Of a DNA stretch of 64,000 nucleotides, positions 47,339 through 57,874 are shown one piece after another. The stretch lies in assembly GCA_900169235.1 (NCBI GenBank), contig FWCC01000085.1, positions 1-64,000 on the forward strand, given 5' to 3'. Numbering within the stretch: the first letter of the stretch is position 1; each line of letters starts with the position of its first letter. Made by a program: the position numbers and the translations under genes. Below the pieces are notes generated by a model, which did no database searches, was not told the DNA's origin, and was given only the letters and a program-made list of their open reading frames with translations. Origin of the DNA: Zarea fungicola. Its lineage: Eukaryota; Ascomycota; Sordariomycetes; Hypocreales; Cordycipitaceae.

Positions 47339-47830
47339 TCAGTACAACTCCTCCCATAGGCCCTGAAAGAATGATTCACCGCTCGCAGAAGTATCAATTT
47401 CGTATTTCCAATCAAATTCGTTGAGGCAGCGCCTTTTGAGGTATTCAAAGTCATTGCTGCTCCAGGTAGCATCACCCACAGCCATCTGGGTGCCACGAGA
47501 GTTGAAGCCAATGTTCAACCCAGCACCACCCCAAAGCTTTATCTCGGCCCAGAAGCCGTCATTGTTTGTATGCTTGCGCAAAAGCTCATAAGTGCAGCCA
47601 TAGAAGCCGCCAGATTGGACAGAAATAGACTGGCGAGTTTTCCCATTAGTGTAGGATACCCATAGGCCGCATTGCTCAGAGTTTGGGGACTGGCAGATGA
47701 GGGAAACGGCATCATTGCCAACGATTCTGCGGTCCAATTTCGATGTGGCTTCGTCAATAGGGCTGGAGAATGCAGCTCCGATAATGGAAGCCAGGCTGAG
47801 TGCCTTGAGAGCAGAAAATTTGAGAAGCAT
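47339..47830 (-). CDS. Small secreted cysteine-containing protein
   Basis: A 163-residue single-exon product of unknown family. The signal peptide is LLKFSALKALSLASIIGAAFS. A short propeptide ending DRR (about residue 35) suggests Kex2-like processing. The mature part has four cysteines (LIC, EQCG, YGCTY, RRCL), enough for two disulfides, and many aromatic residues (FWAEIKLWGG). No enzyme motif is present. A TATA-like element lies about 120 bases upstream. It is a candidate effector or self-defence protein by size and architecture only. Confidence 0.72.
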   Translation of the reverse strand: MLLKFSALKALSLASIIGAAFSSPIDEATSKLDRRIVGNDAVSLICQSPNSEQCGLWVSYTNGKTRQSISVQSGGFYGCTYELLRKHTNNDGFWAEIKLWGGAGLNIGFNSRGTQMAVGDATWSSNDFEYLKRRCLNEFDWKYEIDTSASGESFFQGLWEELY

Positions 47831-47946
47831 CTTTGTGAGAGACAGTGATGGTAGTAATGTTGTGTTGATTGGTTACTCTGCCGGTGAAGTTGCTGAAGAT
47901 GAGCTCTTGAAGATGAGTTGTCAAGTCTCAAGCGAGGATTTCCGGG

Positions 47947-47956
47947 TTATATATAC
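47947..47956 (-). promoter_or_regulatory. Possible TATA box of the small secreted protein gene
   Basis: GTATATATAA on the minus strand lies about 120 bases upstream of the ATG at 47830. Confidence 0.4.
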
Positions 47957-49049
47957 ATGAATAATATGTGACAAGATTCATCCATTGCATCACATGAACG
48001 ATTTGAATATCTCGGCAGTGTAGGCATGAGTGCAGCAACCAAGACGACGATAGTGGATCTTTACTGAAATATCGCTACAGGTCAGCTTACAGTTGGCAGG
48101 CTCATTTCGTTTTTGCTTACCGCTTGATGCCGAGTCGCTGACTCGCATCTCCGAATTTGTTGTCCAGGGACAAAGATCCAGTGGACCGGCTCATCGAGAA
48201 CCGTGATGTACCGAGAAGAAGCTATTACAGTCCGCGGATTCCGGTCAGAGACTCGCCATCAGGGTAATTTCCAGTGGAAGTAGGAAATCCACCAATGAAA
48301 ACATCATGATAACGATAACGGTTTGCAGACAAAATCTTGTACTTCTTGGAATACTGTTGGATATTGTGTTGGGTTCGAGTCTACAGTAACTTGTGGCAAG
48401 GGACTATCATGGAAACCTACTTGAAGACTTTTACTAGTGATGTAAATATTGCAAGCTGAACAGGGAAGTTAATATTTTTCTTCTATTGGCCACAATGACA
48501 GGGGTGTAGGCATCCACCAGTCACGCCCTACTACGTACCTGATGAGCAACTATTCCCTGTAAATTCTCTTCTACATCTCGAGCTGATAGCTAAGTGTTGG
48601 TGCAGAGAAATCTACATCGGCAAATAAAGTAACAGGGGTTTGATTGCTAAGGGCTAGGCAGTCCTATAAGCCACAAAAAAGTAGAATATAGAGGGGCTTA
48701 AGCCTAAATTTCCAGACTATCTAGTCTTAATGGGTTTTTATTTTCTCCCTATTAAAATGAATAATAATACCTGTATAATAGTATAGATGACAGCAGTGGA
48801 GAGGGCAAAAAGGGAAGCCACTTTAGGGCCGTTAAGCCTGGTAAGCAGAACGAATCCACACAAATCACGCAGTTCTTACTTGTTCTGGGTCTCGCAAGAG
48901 GCAGTCATGGAGCATCTCTCGCCTCTCGGGTAATAATTCATAGACATTAAAAGTACCAATCAACTAATCAATCAATCGGTACCAGATGAGGATTGTTGTG
49001 ACTGCTGACTCAGGTCAAGCAGCGTATCCAGCGATTCCTGACTTCTGCT

Positions 49050-49091
49050 GCAGGCTTCCGTCGGTCAACGCCGTGACCGACGGCAACCTGC
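49050..49091. repeat. 42-bp interrupted palindrome, copy 1
   Basis: Stem GCAGG then CCGTCGGTCA, six-base loop, TGACCGACGG, then CCTGC, with three unpaired bases on each side between the two stem parts. The same design recurs at 50843-50884. It leads straight into dispersed repeat copy B. Confidence 0.85.
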
Positions 49092-49275
49092 CCTGGATAC
49101 GAGGTCATCACGGCAGCCACGGAGGAAAGAGGGATCTTCTTGTTGATGTTTGCTTTGTTTGCTACTGCTGTTCCGTATATAGCCTCAATTGACCACGAAG
49201 TTACTACAGCATTACTACTGGGAGACGTCCCTCTCAGTACTGTGCCCAGTAACCCTTCGTGATCGTACCAACAGG
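49082..49275 (+). repeat. Dispersed repeat, copy B
   Basis: Related to 23051-23273 in the same orientation, sharing GGTCATCACGGCAGC near the start and GTGATCGTACCAACAGG (here CGTGATCGTACCAACAGG) at the end. It overlaps the right arm of the palindrome. Confidence 0.75.
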
Positions 49276-49740
49276 ATAACCGCTTCATAAACGCCACGCC
49301 GGATGCCGGCTCGGTTCCATAGTGCCGACATGGGTCTGCATCTCGGCCACACAAAAGCCCGTGCGTAGCCTGTTGGTGTACGGCGCGCGATGAAGTGACA
49401 GTAAGACGCAAAAATACCGCAATAAACCAGATTGGTAACTCGGCTTTTGTTGTAGAATCTAGTAATTAGGGCGTCTTTTTTCTTTTCAAGTCAAGTGAGC
49501 CTGAGTAAAGTGTGTTGCCAGTTAGCTAAGTACTTATGCAGTTGACGGATGCGCAGCTGAAAGAAAAAAAGAAGGCGACCTCGAGACGGCATAGCTGTCA
49601 AAGGCTTGTGCATAGGGTAGGTGTTGGAGGAAGATTGGTTGCTTTGGAGGCGTCATGGTGCGGTACGACGACTTTCGAATTGTGTGGTGCTTGCACGTGT
49701 ACTGGTAATTGGTTCTACGAAAAAGAAATCAAATTCGGAA

Positions 49741-50660
49741 CTATTCTAGTCGACTGCGTAGTGAGCCGATTATATCTTTCGAAAATGCGCCGTAATCTTC
49801 CAGCGAATCTTGGAATTGTTTGTCCTTCCAGAGCCTCTCAACCTCACAGGTGGCAAAATGAACAATCAGCTGCTTCAGACTGTCTGGGACGAGAAACTCG
49901 TAACAAAAGTGCGCCAATTTAACAAATTGCGCCAGAGGCGAACCAGTCTCATGCATGTGCACTAAGCAGCCATGAAGCTTCTTGTAGGATAAGGCCCTTA
50001 ATTTGATGATGCCGTAACAATCTGCAAAGGCATATACCTTTGCGTGACAAACCAAGCAGCCCTCCTCGGTCCCTTGTGCGGCAGATAGACTTGACGGGGA
50101 GAATGGAGCCGCAATGTCTGGTGGGCTCACTAATTTTATGAACCTCCACCACAGCAGCTCCAGCTTCGGTGGTGGCTCAGTCTTGTCCTTCTTTTTCTTT
50201 GCTGACTTTGTTAAATACGGGTGAGACTCCCAGAAACTGCCTTTGTTGATTTCAGTTGTCGTGTCATTCCCGGGACCTCCGCCAACCGCAGGCGAATCTG
50301 TTGCCGAAGCCGCTGTGGCAGCTCCGAATGTGAATGACTTGAGGCCCTTATCAGCATTCGCTCCCGGCAGCATCCGCTCAGCCTTGAACTGGTAGTCTCT
50401 AGTATATGCATACTGCCAGAAATAGGTAAAGGTGTCTTCGTCGAGATGCCCCCAGTTGACTGTCTCGGCAGCACTCTCCAGAAATGGTCCATTCACTAGC
50501 TTTTCGAGCGCTTCGGATAGACTGGCGACAATAGCAGAGTGAATGGTAAATTCACGACCTCCACGTCCAACGATGAACGAGAATGGCTTAGACGCTGCCA
50601 CGCTACATAACTATTAGCGGGAGAAGGGAGACGAAGAACAACATACCTTGCATCCATCAT
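49741..50660 (-). CDS. BTB/POZ domain protein
   Basis: A 291-residue BTB/POZ protein; fungal members often act as adaptors, for example of cullin-3 ligases, but the partner is unknown. The main exon lacks an ATG (its first codon is GTG). A 14-nt first exon (50647-50660, ATGATGGATGCAAG) followed by a 44-nt intron (50603-50646) supplies the start and keeps frame, giving MMDASVAASKPFSFIVG. The BTB core reads FTIHSAIVASLSEALEKLVNG, then DEDTFTYFWQYAYTRDY. The middle is low complexity with a Lys run (SAKKKKDKTE). The tail has CLVCHAKVYAFADCYGI and CYEFLVPDSLKQLIVHFATCEVE, the usual continuation of these fungal proteins. Confidence 0.82.
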
Positions 50661-50842
50661 CACTTGGCACGAGTTAGTTGAAGTCTCACAGCGTGAGAGT
50701 TGATGCTCTCAAAGGTAGGCAAAATGGTAACTTGATTCGAATCAGAACCCAGCTAAGGTGGAGGAGAAATTCTTCCTTTACAAATTGTGAAGCAAATCAA
50801 AACGCACAACGGGAACGTATACAGACATTTCTCGTATCCATA

Positions 50843-50884
50843 GCAGGCGGCCGTCGGTCACGGCCTTGACCGACGGAAACCTGC
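50843..50884. repeat. 42-bp interrupted palindrome, copy 2
   Basis: The same arms as at 49050-49091 (GCAGG, CCGTCGGTCA and their complements) with a different loop (CGGCCT) and different unpaired triplets, so stems are conserved while loops vary. Confidence 0.85.
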
Positions 50885-51398
50885 ATCCACGGTCAGGCTA
50901 CGATGGATAGGCTGTTTGATCAAACAAGTCAACAGTCACCACGGATCCGACCCGGACTTGAATCGGCGTGGGAGTAGCAAGCTTTTGATACAAGGATCAG
51001 TTCTCTACGCCGCTTTCAGTTTTCGAGGGCATATGTGGTGACTTGTTGGGCTGTAACTAGGGCTGATGCTGGACTAGCAGGCAAGTCATCTCCGCGCCAA
51101 ATCTGCCAACGCTGGTCACGCGCTCAGCAATTTTTGTATTTCATGAAATCCTGTAAAATCTCTGTTGGGCAGAATCCATCAATGGTTCCAAGTCTACCTC
51201 AAAGGCGCCTGTTATTGGCCATTTCCTTATGTGGTGGTCCTGTTATGCCGGCGAAAGCGCTTACTCTGAATTTCTCTGCGCCAAAATATTTCAAAGAATG
51301 CTATTATTGTTCCGTAACCTTGTAGCTGGTTTAATTACTGTAATAAAAGTAATTTCTTTGAACCAGCGTGTCCTTGTTATAGTGCGTTGCTCCTGTCT

Positions 51399-51566
51399 CA
51401 GCCTTCGGAAGATGGCGCCAGAAAGAGACGGACATTTGCAAAGCGGATCTCAAACTCTCAGCCTTCGGAAAATGAGGCGGACAGCGGCAAGCGGATCTCA
51501 AACTCTCAGCCTTCGGAAGATGACACCAGAAAGAGACGGACATCGGCAAAGCGGATCTCAAACTCT
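51399..51566. repeat. Minisatellite, units of 60, 48 and 60 bp
   Basis: Three head-to-tail units begin CAGCCTTCGGAA and end AAGCGGATCTCAAACTCT (51399-51458, 51459-51506, 51507-51566). All lengths are multiples of three, and frames on both strands stay open through it. Units 1 and 3 differ at only a few positions; unit 2 lacks 12 bp. It is not a CRISPR array: there are no spacers. Confidence 0.9.
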
Positions 51567-52598
51567 AACTCTCAGCCTCCCAAAACAATTAGGAGTTTAT
51601 TAATAACAGCCAGGATCGGGGCCTGGGACTAAACAAAATAAGCTGCGTACTATCAGGTATCCGTCAATCACATTCAAGGGACACAGTGTAGTCTGCAACC
51701 CATATTCAATAAACGGAAAAAAGAGACCCGCAGAGCTGGGCTTCAGCGAATATATTTAGAAGCCAGTAACCAAGTGGCTAACGGCCGGCTTACTTTGCGT
51801 TTGTATGCTGACTTACTTCCTGCCAAAATCAACACTCCATCAAAGCCCACCTTCAACTGCAATGTATGTAGTCACTCTCGATTCCCTCCACATCAGCAAG
51901 TTCCGTCCACTAAAATCTTGTCCATTATTAAACTCTGAATATCTGTGTAACTGATTTGGAAAGAACTATGATATAAATCCGACAAAATTGGGTAGAGAAG
52001 TGGAGAAGCTGAGAATGCGATGATCAATAACCTGCTCTACAATAAATTGTCTCTGATCTGTTATGTGTATAAGAAAGTAATCTTTTACACTTTATCTAAT
52101 TAGTTTTTTAATAGCGACCCCAGAAATATTTTATACATTTCTACCCTCTTTATAAAAAATCTATTTCCGGTGCAGTGGTTCATGAGAGTATGTGGGTTAC
52201 ACGCCAACTGCGGTATTGTTGATTCCAAGCTAACGGCCCTGCCTGAGAATTACCACGCTGACTGTGTCGAGCCGCGTTAAGACGCTTCTGATGATCAGTA
52301 TCAGCGCTAGTAAAACACTAATTGGTCTATGTGGAGTTGGTGATTGGCAGTTTAATCAACAGTTTCCTTGCAGGGCTGCGTAGACCGTCACTACTGCCCA
52401 ATAACAACGCCGGATTGTATGGCTGTTTAAGAAGGGGCATGGAGAATCTGCTGATGACCAATTTCTGAAATGAAGAAGAAAAGGAAGCCTCAGCTTACCG
52501 GATGGATGGATCTGCCCAGAGGGCGTAGTCCCTTCAAACTATACTGAATACAGGCAAGTCTGTACGCTGCTCGCTTTGAGTCCCCGTTTAACACGACA

Positions 52599-52605
52599 TA
52601 TAAAG
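52599..52605 (+). promoter_or_regulatory. Possible TATA box of the secreted cysteine-rich protein gene
   Basis: TATAAAG lies about 85 bases upstream of the ATG at 52690. Confidence 0.42.
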
Positions 52606-52689
52606 TCCGGGAGAGTCTCTACTTGAATCCGTTAAGTCTCCTCATAGCTCTTCTTTTCCAATCTTTCACAGCATAAAAAGTCCTCCATT

Positions 52690-53388
52690 ATGCAACTGTC
52701 AGTTTTCTTGGCCGCACCGGCTGTTGCCATGGCGGCTGCAGTCAGTGGAACTGAGCCGCTTCGCATCCCTATTGCCGACATCATTAGCCGCAATTTTACC
52801 CTCCAGGCCAACAACCCGCTTATGCCCGTATTTCAAAAGTGGATTGCCGAAAATGAAGACCTGGACTTCATGTCTGGAGCTGTTCCTCCTCCTGACAACC
52901 TGAAAGTGATCCACTGCGAGGCTTCCGGATGTCTCTGGGAAAGCTCCGTAAGCCTGAGCCCCGAGCTCGTTGAAGCACTTGGCAAGCAGCAAGAAGCCCG
53001 TGGCATCATTGGAGCCCGTGCCAATGCAAACTCTGGAATCGTCAACACTCACTTCAAAACTTACATCAAGGGAACAAACGGAGGGCTGGAGCACTACACC
53101 AACTGGAACTTGCACTGCGGAAGGCTCGAATACCGCGGTACTGGAATGGTTCTTGATTCAGAGATTGCAAGGACGAATAGTGCAAATGACATTACAACCA
53201 AAGTTTTCTGCCACGAATATCGGGCTCCAAGGCACCAGTACGTCCTGCAGCAGGACTATGGCTGTTCATATTTTGGAAACAAATGCTGCGTCAAGTCCAA
53301 CAAAGCTACCGTAACAGGTGCGACTATGACGCGGACGTCTTGGGAATGTTACAAGTGGCAAAATGCTTCTCCTGCGTGCCAGGGTTAG
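52690..53388 (+). CDS. Secreted cysteine-rich protein of unknown family
   Basis: A 232-residue single-exon product with a signal peptide (LSVFLAAPAVAMAAAVSG). The mature protein has nine cysteines, all in the second part: HCEASGC, LHCG, VFCHEY, YGCSYFGNKCC, WECY and PACQ. An odd number means one may be free or pair between chains. Motifs such as KTYIKGTNGGLEHYTNWNLHCG suggest a compact beta-rich fold, but I do not recognise the family. A good TATA element and GC-rich codons support a real gene. By architecture it is an effector candidate; nothing shows activity or target. Confidence 0.75.
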   Translation: MQLSVFLAAPAVAMAAAVSGTEPLRIPIADIISRNFTLQANNPLMPVFQKWIAENEDLDFMSGAVPPPDNLKVIHCEASGCLWESSVSLSPELVEALGKQQEARGIIGARANANSGIVNTHFKTYIKGTNGGLEHYTNWNLHCGRLEYRGTGMVLDSEIARTNSANDITTKVFCHEYRAPRHQYVLQQDYGCSYFGNKCCVKSNKATVTGATMTRTSWECYKWQNASPACQG

Positions 53389-54015
53389 CGGTATGACGGG
53401 CCTTTTAAATTGAGAAGCGGCTTCAACTTCTTATTAGCGTGTACACTTGGTTACATTGTCAGGGCATTCAGATGGTTGAAACCTTTTATCGTGTTGCATC
53501 CATGCGCTATCAAGTTGAAGTAGTCATAGGTCTTTCTCGGGCCTCGCCCCGTTTCCTTAATGTAGTAATAAAACAGCATTCAACCACTGCATGTATCTGA
53601 TCTTGTCTTCTGCCCTCTAGAGGCTATATTATTCGTGGCGCTAGTCTGGCGTCAAGCTAGGCCTTGATGGTGGGGGTCGTGGCTGCTGCATGACATGGGC
53701 ATCCGATCCTAGCCTGGAATGACAAGGTTTAGCTTGTTGTATAACGTAACTACGGAGTACTATGCCAGACTACAAGCTATACAAGTAATATCGATTGCTC
53801 AATTAATACGTTTATTAATATCGCTTCCTCTTACGAGGAAGTCCAAGGCAACGATATAATTAGCTAGCTAGCTCCATTCGCTTTGTTGGCAGTGCCAAAA
53901 TATGTGAGGATCTGCACCTACATTGTTGCAACACGTCTATAGTACAATTTAAACGAATAATTCATTAACGTTACTCCATGTGGCTCCAAATACAACTCTA
54001 TACCCTTCTTGACAA
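53389..54015. other. Convergent intergenic, AT-rich
   Basis: 3' flanks of the secreted-protein gene and the F-box-like gene. Nothing else was recognised. Confidence 0.42.
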
Positions 54016-55612
54016 CTACTCACGTCTCGAAACGAATTCATTTAGCCTGTTGAACGCAGCCCACTCCGCGTTGTTAATTATTGGGTTGTTGGAAGGGTCC
54101 TCCACCGATGAAAAGCGATGATCTGTATGAACAAATTGAGAGGTCCCAAACTCCGAATCCGAATGGTAGGCCACGTATCGGCAGCCGAGAAACGTGGAGA
54201 GTTTTTCATCGCGGCGAAGAAATCCTTCTCCCTACAGAATTACATTAGCACGGAACTGTGAGCGTTGAATACATTTGCGCTGCTGCTTCCTTGAGAGGCA
54301 ACAACAGCAAAATAACTAGTACCTGGTTCCAACGGCCGGGGGTAAAGATGAACTTATCCAGATGCAGCATAGATTCACGTATGCCGTCAAAGACCTTGAC
54401 CCATGACAGCCTCGACTGGTAGGAATGGTGTTCGTCGGTCGTCTGATCTAGATGGAGCTTCTCACGCAGCACGGGCGGCAGGCTCATCTCATACCTCCCG
54501 GGCTCTCTGCATATCTGAAAGACACACAGGATGGGACAGTCATGCAGCATCAGCGTCTGCAGGCCCCGAAGGCTCGTCAGCCAGGCCAACTGGTCCTCGT
54601 AACCTAGAACGTAGCTCCCCAGAGCCAGGGACCTGAGAAGGGGCAATTCAAGTGCCTCCTCCTGCATGGACTTGCTCTCGTCCCTGTGGCTCCCCCGCGC
54701 GCCGCCATGCCAGAAGGGGACGGCGCCAAAGTATCTGTCGCAGTAGATGGTGAGGGCCGTGAGGGTGGGCGAGGCCGGGCGCAGCCAGGTGTCGGCAAAG
54801 GACGGCCAGAATTTCCGTACAAAGAGTAACCTGAGCTCGTTTTCGTTGAAATGCTCTACCGTTTCGGTGCAAACGCCTACGTGCAGCTCCGAGAGGCCGA
54901 CAATGACCTGTTTGAACGCGGATGCGGCGGCCAGCTCATAGTTCACGACATTTTGGAGGTTCTCAATGGAGAGGGAGCGAATGCGCCGTGGTTGCTCCTG
55001 GCTGCTGCTGTTACCGCTCCCATGTTCCATTTCAGGCACTGCGGCCATGGCGCCAAAGACAGCGGACATGATCTCGTGGCGCTGCTCCATGGGGTCGCTG
55101 CCGCGAAAGTCTGTCAAGTGCTGATAACCTTGATCCTCATAGTACGTATCTGCCAAGGCGCATTCGGGCGAAAATCGAACATGGACCTCATCCACTGCCC
55201 CAAACTCGCCCAGCCTATTGACGGCCACGCGCCAGTCCTCGGTAAGCTCTGTCTGGTCCGGGCCATCGGGAGTCCAATTGCGGCGCATCAGCTCATCCTG
55301 CGTCACTGCCTCGGACTCGATGGCGACCCGCCTGACGAGCATCCGCACGCCAAAAGGGCCCGGGTCATCGAGAATAGCATTCCAGTGCATGATGGACACC
55401 GGCGTGGGCCGCAGCGTTACGGTGCGGTAGAGATGAGGCGTCGCGACCGCGGACAGGCGCCAGCAGGTGAGACGTAGGGCGGAGAGCATGGTAGCAGCGG
55501 CTGTGGACCTGCCCCGATCCGAGCGCGAATGGTTTTGGTCATTGCGGGCGGCGGCCACGGCCGCGTCGACGATGACGGCGAGGACCTCGGTGGATAGGGA
55601 GAGGAGGTGCAT
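54016..55612 (-). CDS. F-box-like / leucine-rich hypothetical protein
   Basis: A 501-residue intracellular protein. The start is the ATG of MHLLSLSTEVLAVIVDAAV, a typical F-box-like opening, continued by LSALRLTCWRLSAVATPHLYRTVTL as in fungal F-box/LRR proteins. Scattered leucine-rich segments follow (FKQVIVGLSELHVGVC, LTALTIYCDRYFG, LPLLRSLALGSYVLG, LRGLQTLMLHDCPIL). Intron 54232-54322 removes a stop and adds a 71-residue end (GEGFLRRDEKLSTFLGCRY...), which is missed without splicing. A TATA-like element lies about 90 bases upstream. A role in SCF-type ubiquitination is inferred from the N-terminus only. Confidence 0.75.
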
Positions 55613-57340
55613 GTGGGCAGATTTCTTATAGTAGCCAATGACAATGACGAACACGGCAACAGTTGTTTGCGCATCGTGAGACCTGTCGAGCTGTTCACTG
55701 CTTTATATAGAACATCCTGACTATTATAGTTTCCGCCCCTCCATATAATGGCGGAACGCTGGCCGTGAATTCTCTGAGAGCCATGTGGTTGCCTGTCGGT
55801 GGGACAGGGAGCGTCCTTGGCATTGCAGGCAGCACGCAGTTTTAACTGTTGGTAATCTTAATCTTTCTCCACGTAGCCTGGTGGTGGACCTCTTTTTTAT
55901 GTATACTAACTTCATCGATATTGAAAAAGATTAGCTCGTTTAGGTTTCGCTATACCTGCGGTAAAACGAACGTTTCTACAGGTAATTTAGTAGTATGGTT
56001 TGCCTCTTTCTCACGGCCCACTGTCCAGCGCAGAAGAACATCTTCACAGGTACACTGTTGGCGCTGAATGCTTCTCGACAGGACATCTTAGAGAAAGGCC
56101 AATTGGCTTGCCAGTCTCTTCAGCGTAAAACCGCCTTCCGCTTCCCTTTTATTTTATTTTTGAATAGGTTAAGAAATAGCCTCAGACTGGTGTACAGCAC
56201 GGCAGTATAGCTTTAAAATCTATCTTGCAACCAAGACTTGGCAGGATGGCGTCGAAAACCAAAAAGAAAAGAAAAATAGAAGAAAAATGACTTGGGAAAG
56301 GAAAAACGAGCAAAAAATAGAGAAAAGAATCGGACAATAAATACAAATCCCTAATTACTACTTTCAGCATCTGCGCGACCAACACTAGCCTCTGATTGGT
56401 CCAAGCTGGATATGTTTAGAACTTTCAAGCTCCTTACAGATGCAAACTTATTAATCGTGCTGTAAAATCAGGCATGAAGATAAGAAAGTTTTGAAGACAT
56501 ATCCGTGCTCCCCAACAGGCGCAATATCGGTGCTGTTGATTTAACCCCGAGTTAACTGTAGCGAGGCGACAAGTGTCTTCCACCATTTGGCTCGCCGGAG
56601 TCTGCATCGACAGTTCTACACTGTGTTTCTGATCCAGGGACGAGCCAATGTTAGTTTGGCCTGATTGCTGCACATCCACTCGCATCAACACACGCAGGAG
56701 AAGAATCCCACAATGTAGGACGATGGCTGTGTGCTGATAGGATGAGATTCTCCTGACAAGGCCTACCAGCCGGCCGAAGCTGATTATTGAATCAGCCATG
56801 ATGCACTGCCAACACACCATTCAGCCACGAAAGAGTCCCCAGTGTCGGGCCGCCCTATCTGCGGCCACCACCCATGCAGCTTGCGCAGGTTTTGGAAGCT
56901 GAAATTACGTCTACAGATGCTGCGCAGAATCCACTGCACAAGCAGCATCAATTTCAGAGATGGACACATGCATGCGTAACAGTAAGAAGCTTTGCCCACG
57001 AGCTCATCTCTTTTGTCATTGCCAGCCGAGGGGTACTGTGCAGCTGGTCTGCAATGCAAATCCGTAGCGGGCTTATTATAGCCACGGGAAATTCACATTG
57101 TGCAGCCCGTCTCTCCCTGGGGGATTTATGATTTCCAATCATGTCGGTGTACGAGTTGGAAAAGGCGCTGTCTGATTCGTCTCAACCACCCCAGCGCTTA
57201 GCTGCTGCATGTCCTACCCCCAACCTGCTCAGCCCCGCATGGTTTGGCACAGAGTTATTAAACTCGCTCCCAATGCACATATTTCTTGTTTCTTCCTCCA
57301 TCTAAACACAAACTCTTCCAACCAAGACTCGAAATCAGTA
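55613..57340. other. Divergent intergenic region of 1.7 kb
   Basis: Promoters of the F-box-like gene and the beta-trefoil-like gene. No other gene, RNA or repeat was recognised. Confidence 0.45.
55701..55710 (-). promoter_or_regulatory. Possible TATA box of the F-box-like gene
   Basis: CTATATAAAG on the minus strand lies about 90 bases upstream of the ATG at 55612. Confidence 0.42.
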
Positions 57341-57874
57341 ATGTCGTCAAGTCCCACGACACATGGTATGGCAACGCCAAGCACCGAGGCAGAATGGATG
57401 GCCAACGGTTCGCCCATCACAACATGGCTCAAAGTATCTCGAGTCATTGCAGACAATAGCACACATGACCCAGTACCCGGGGATACTCTCCTCATCGTCG
57501 ACAAAATCCACGGCCGAGTGTTGACCTGCCGTCAAGGGGGCAATCTGAGCCTCGAGAGAATCAGCGACCGCGACATGCAGCAGCCGATTCCGGAGCGATG
57601 GCAATGGCTCTGCAGCGAGAAGGATAACTTTACCGGGTTCCTGAACGTTGCCGAGCGTCGCTTTCTTGGTCGTAACATGCGTTGGAATTACATTGCTCAG
57701 GCGGGGGAACAGCAAGGGTTTGAGAATTTTGTGCTAAACAGACGCCAGAACGGGTATCGTATTCTGTCTCCAGACTGGTTTTCGTTATATCCAATGTCTG
57801 CTCGATTTGATGGTACGCGGATTGATGCACACCAGTCTGATGGTACATTGTGGGGGTTCGTTCAGGTTGTCTAG
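57341..57874 (+). CDS. Small beta-trefoil/fascin-like fungal protein
   Basis: A 177-residue protein of likely cytosolic location (no signal peptide from this start). The pattern ITTWLKVSRVI...GRVLTCRQGGNLSLERIS...ERWQWLCSEKDNFTGFLNVAERRFLGRNM resembles the repeating units of fascin-like or ricin-B-like beta-trefoils in small fungal proteins of unknown function, with the QRW/GFxN/FLG pattern and an ending LWGFVQVV. The ATG at 57341 (MSSSPTTHG) is preferred; an in-frame ATG at 57209 would add 44 residues with a weak hydrophobic patch. The acyltransferase gene converges with it, 232 bases between the stops. Confidence 0.65.
   Translation: MSSSPTTHGMATPSTEAEWMANGSPITTWLKVSRVIADNSTHDPVPGDTLLIVDKIHGRVLTCRQGGNLSLERISDRDMQQPIPERWQWLCSEKDNFTGFLNVAERRFLGRNMRWNYIAQAGEQQGFENFVLNRRQNGYRILSPDWFSLYPMSARFDGTRIDAHQSDGTLWGFVQVV

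Larger units (their letters stand above)
47831..49740. other. Gene-poor stretch with repeats
   Basis: Contains the promoter of the small secreted protein gene, an AT-rich part (48.4-48.8 kb), a 42-bp palindrome (49050-49091) and dispersed repeat copy B (49082-49275). No gene was recognised. Confidence 0.5.
50661..52689. other. Gene-poor stretch with palindrome and minisatellite
   Basis: Contains palindrome copy 2 (50843-50884), a three-unit minisatellite (51399-51566) and the promoter of the downstream secreted-protein gene. A plus-strand frame through the minisatellite (51229-51603) is not supported as a gene. Confidence 0.5.

Noticed and set aside
48361..48400. GGGTTCGAGTCT resembling a tRNA T-loop
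   Set aside because: No matching acceptor stem or A-box at the proper distance.
51399..51566. CRISPR-like appearance of repeated units
   Set aside because: Units are contiguous, of unequal length and lack spacers; the genome is eukaryotic. It is a minisatellite.
54851..55477. 208-codon plus-strand frame over the F-box-like gene
   Set aside because: Antisense shadow of a GC-rich coding exon; no domain.
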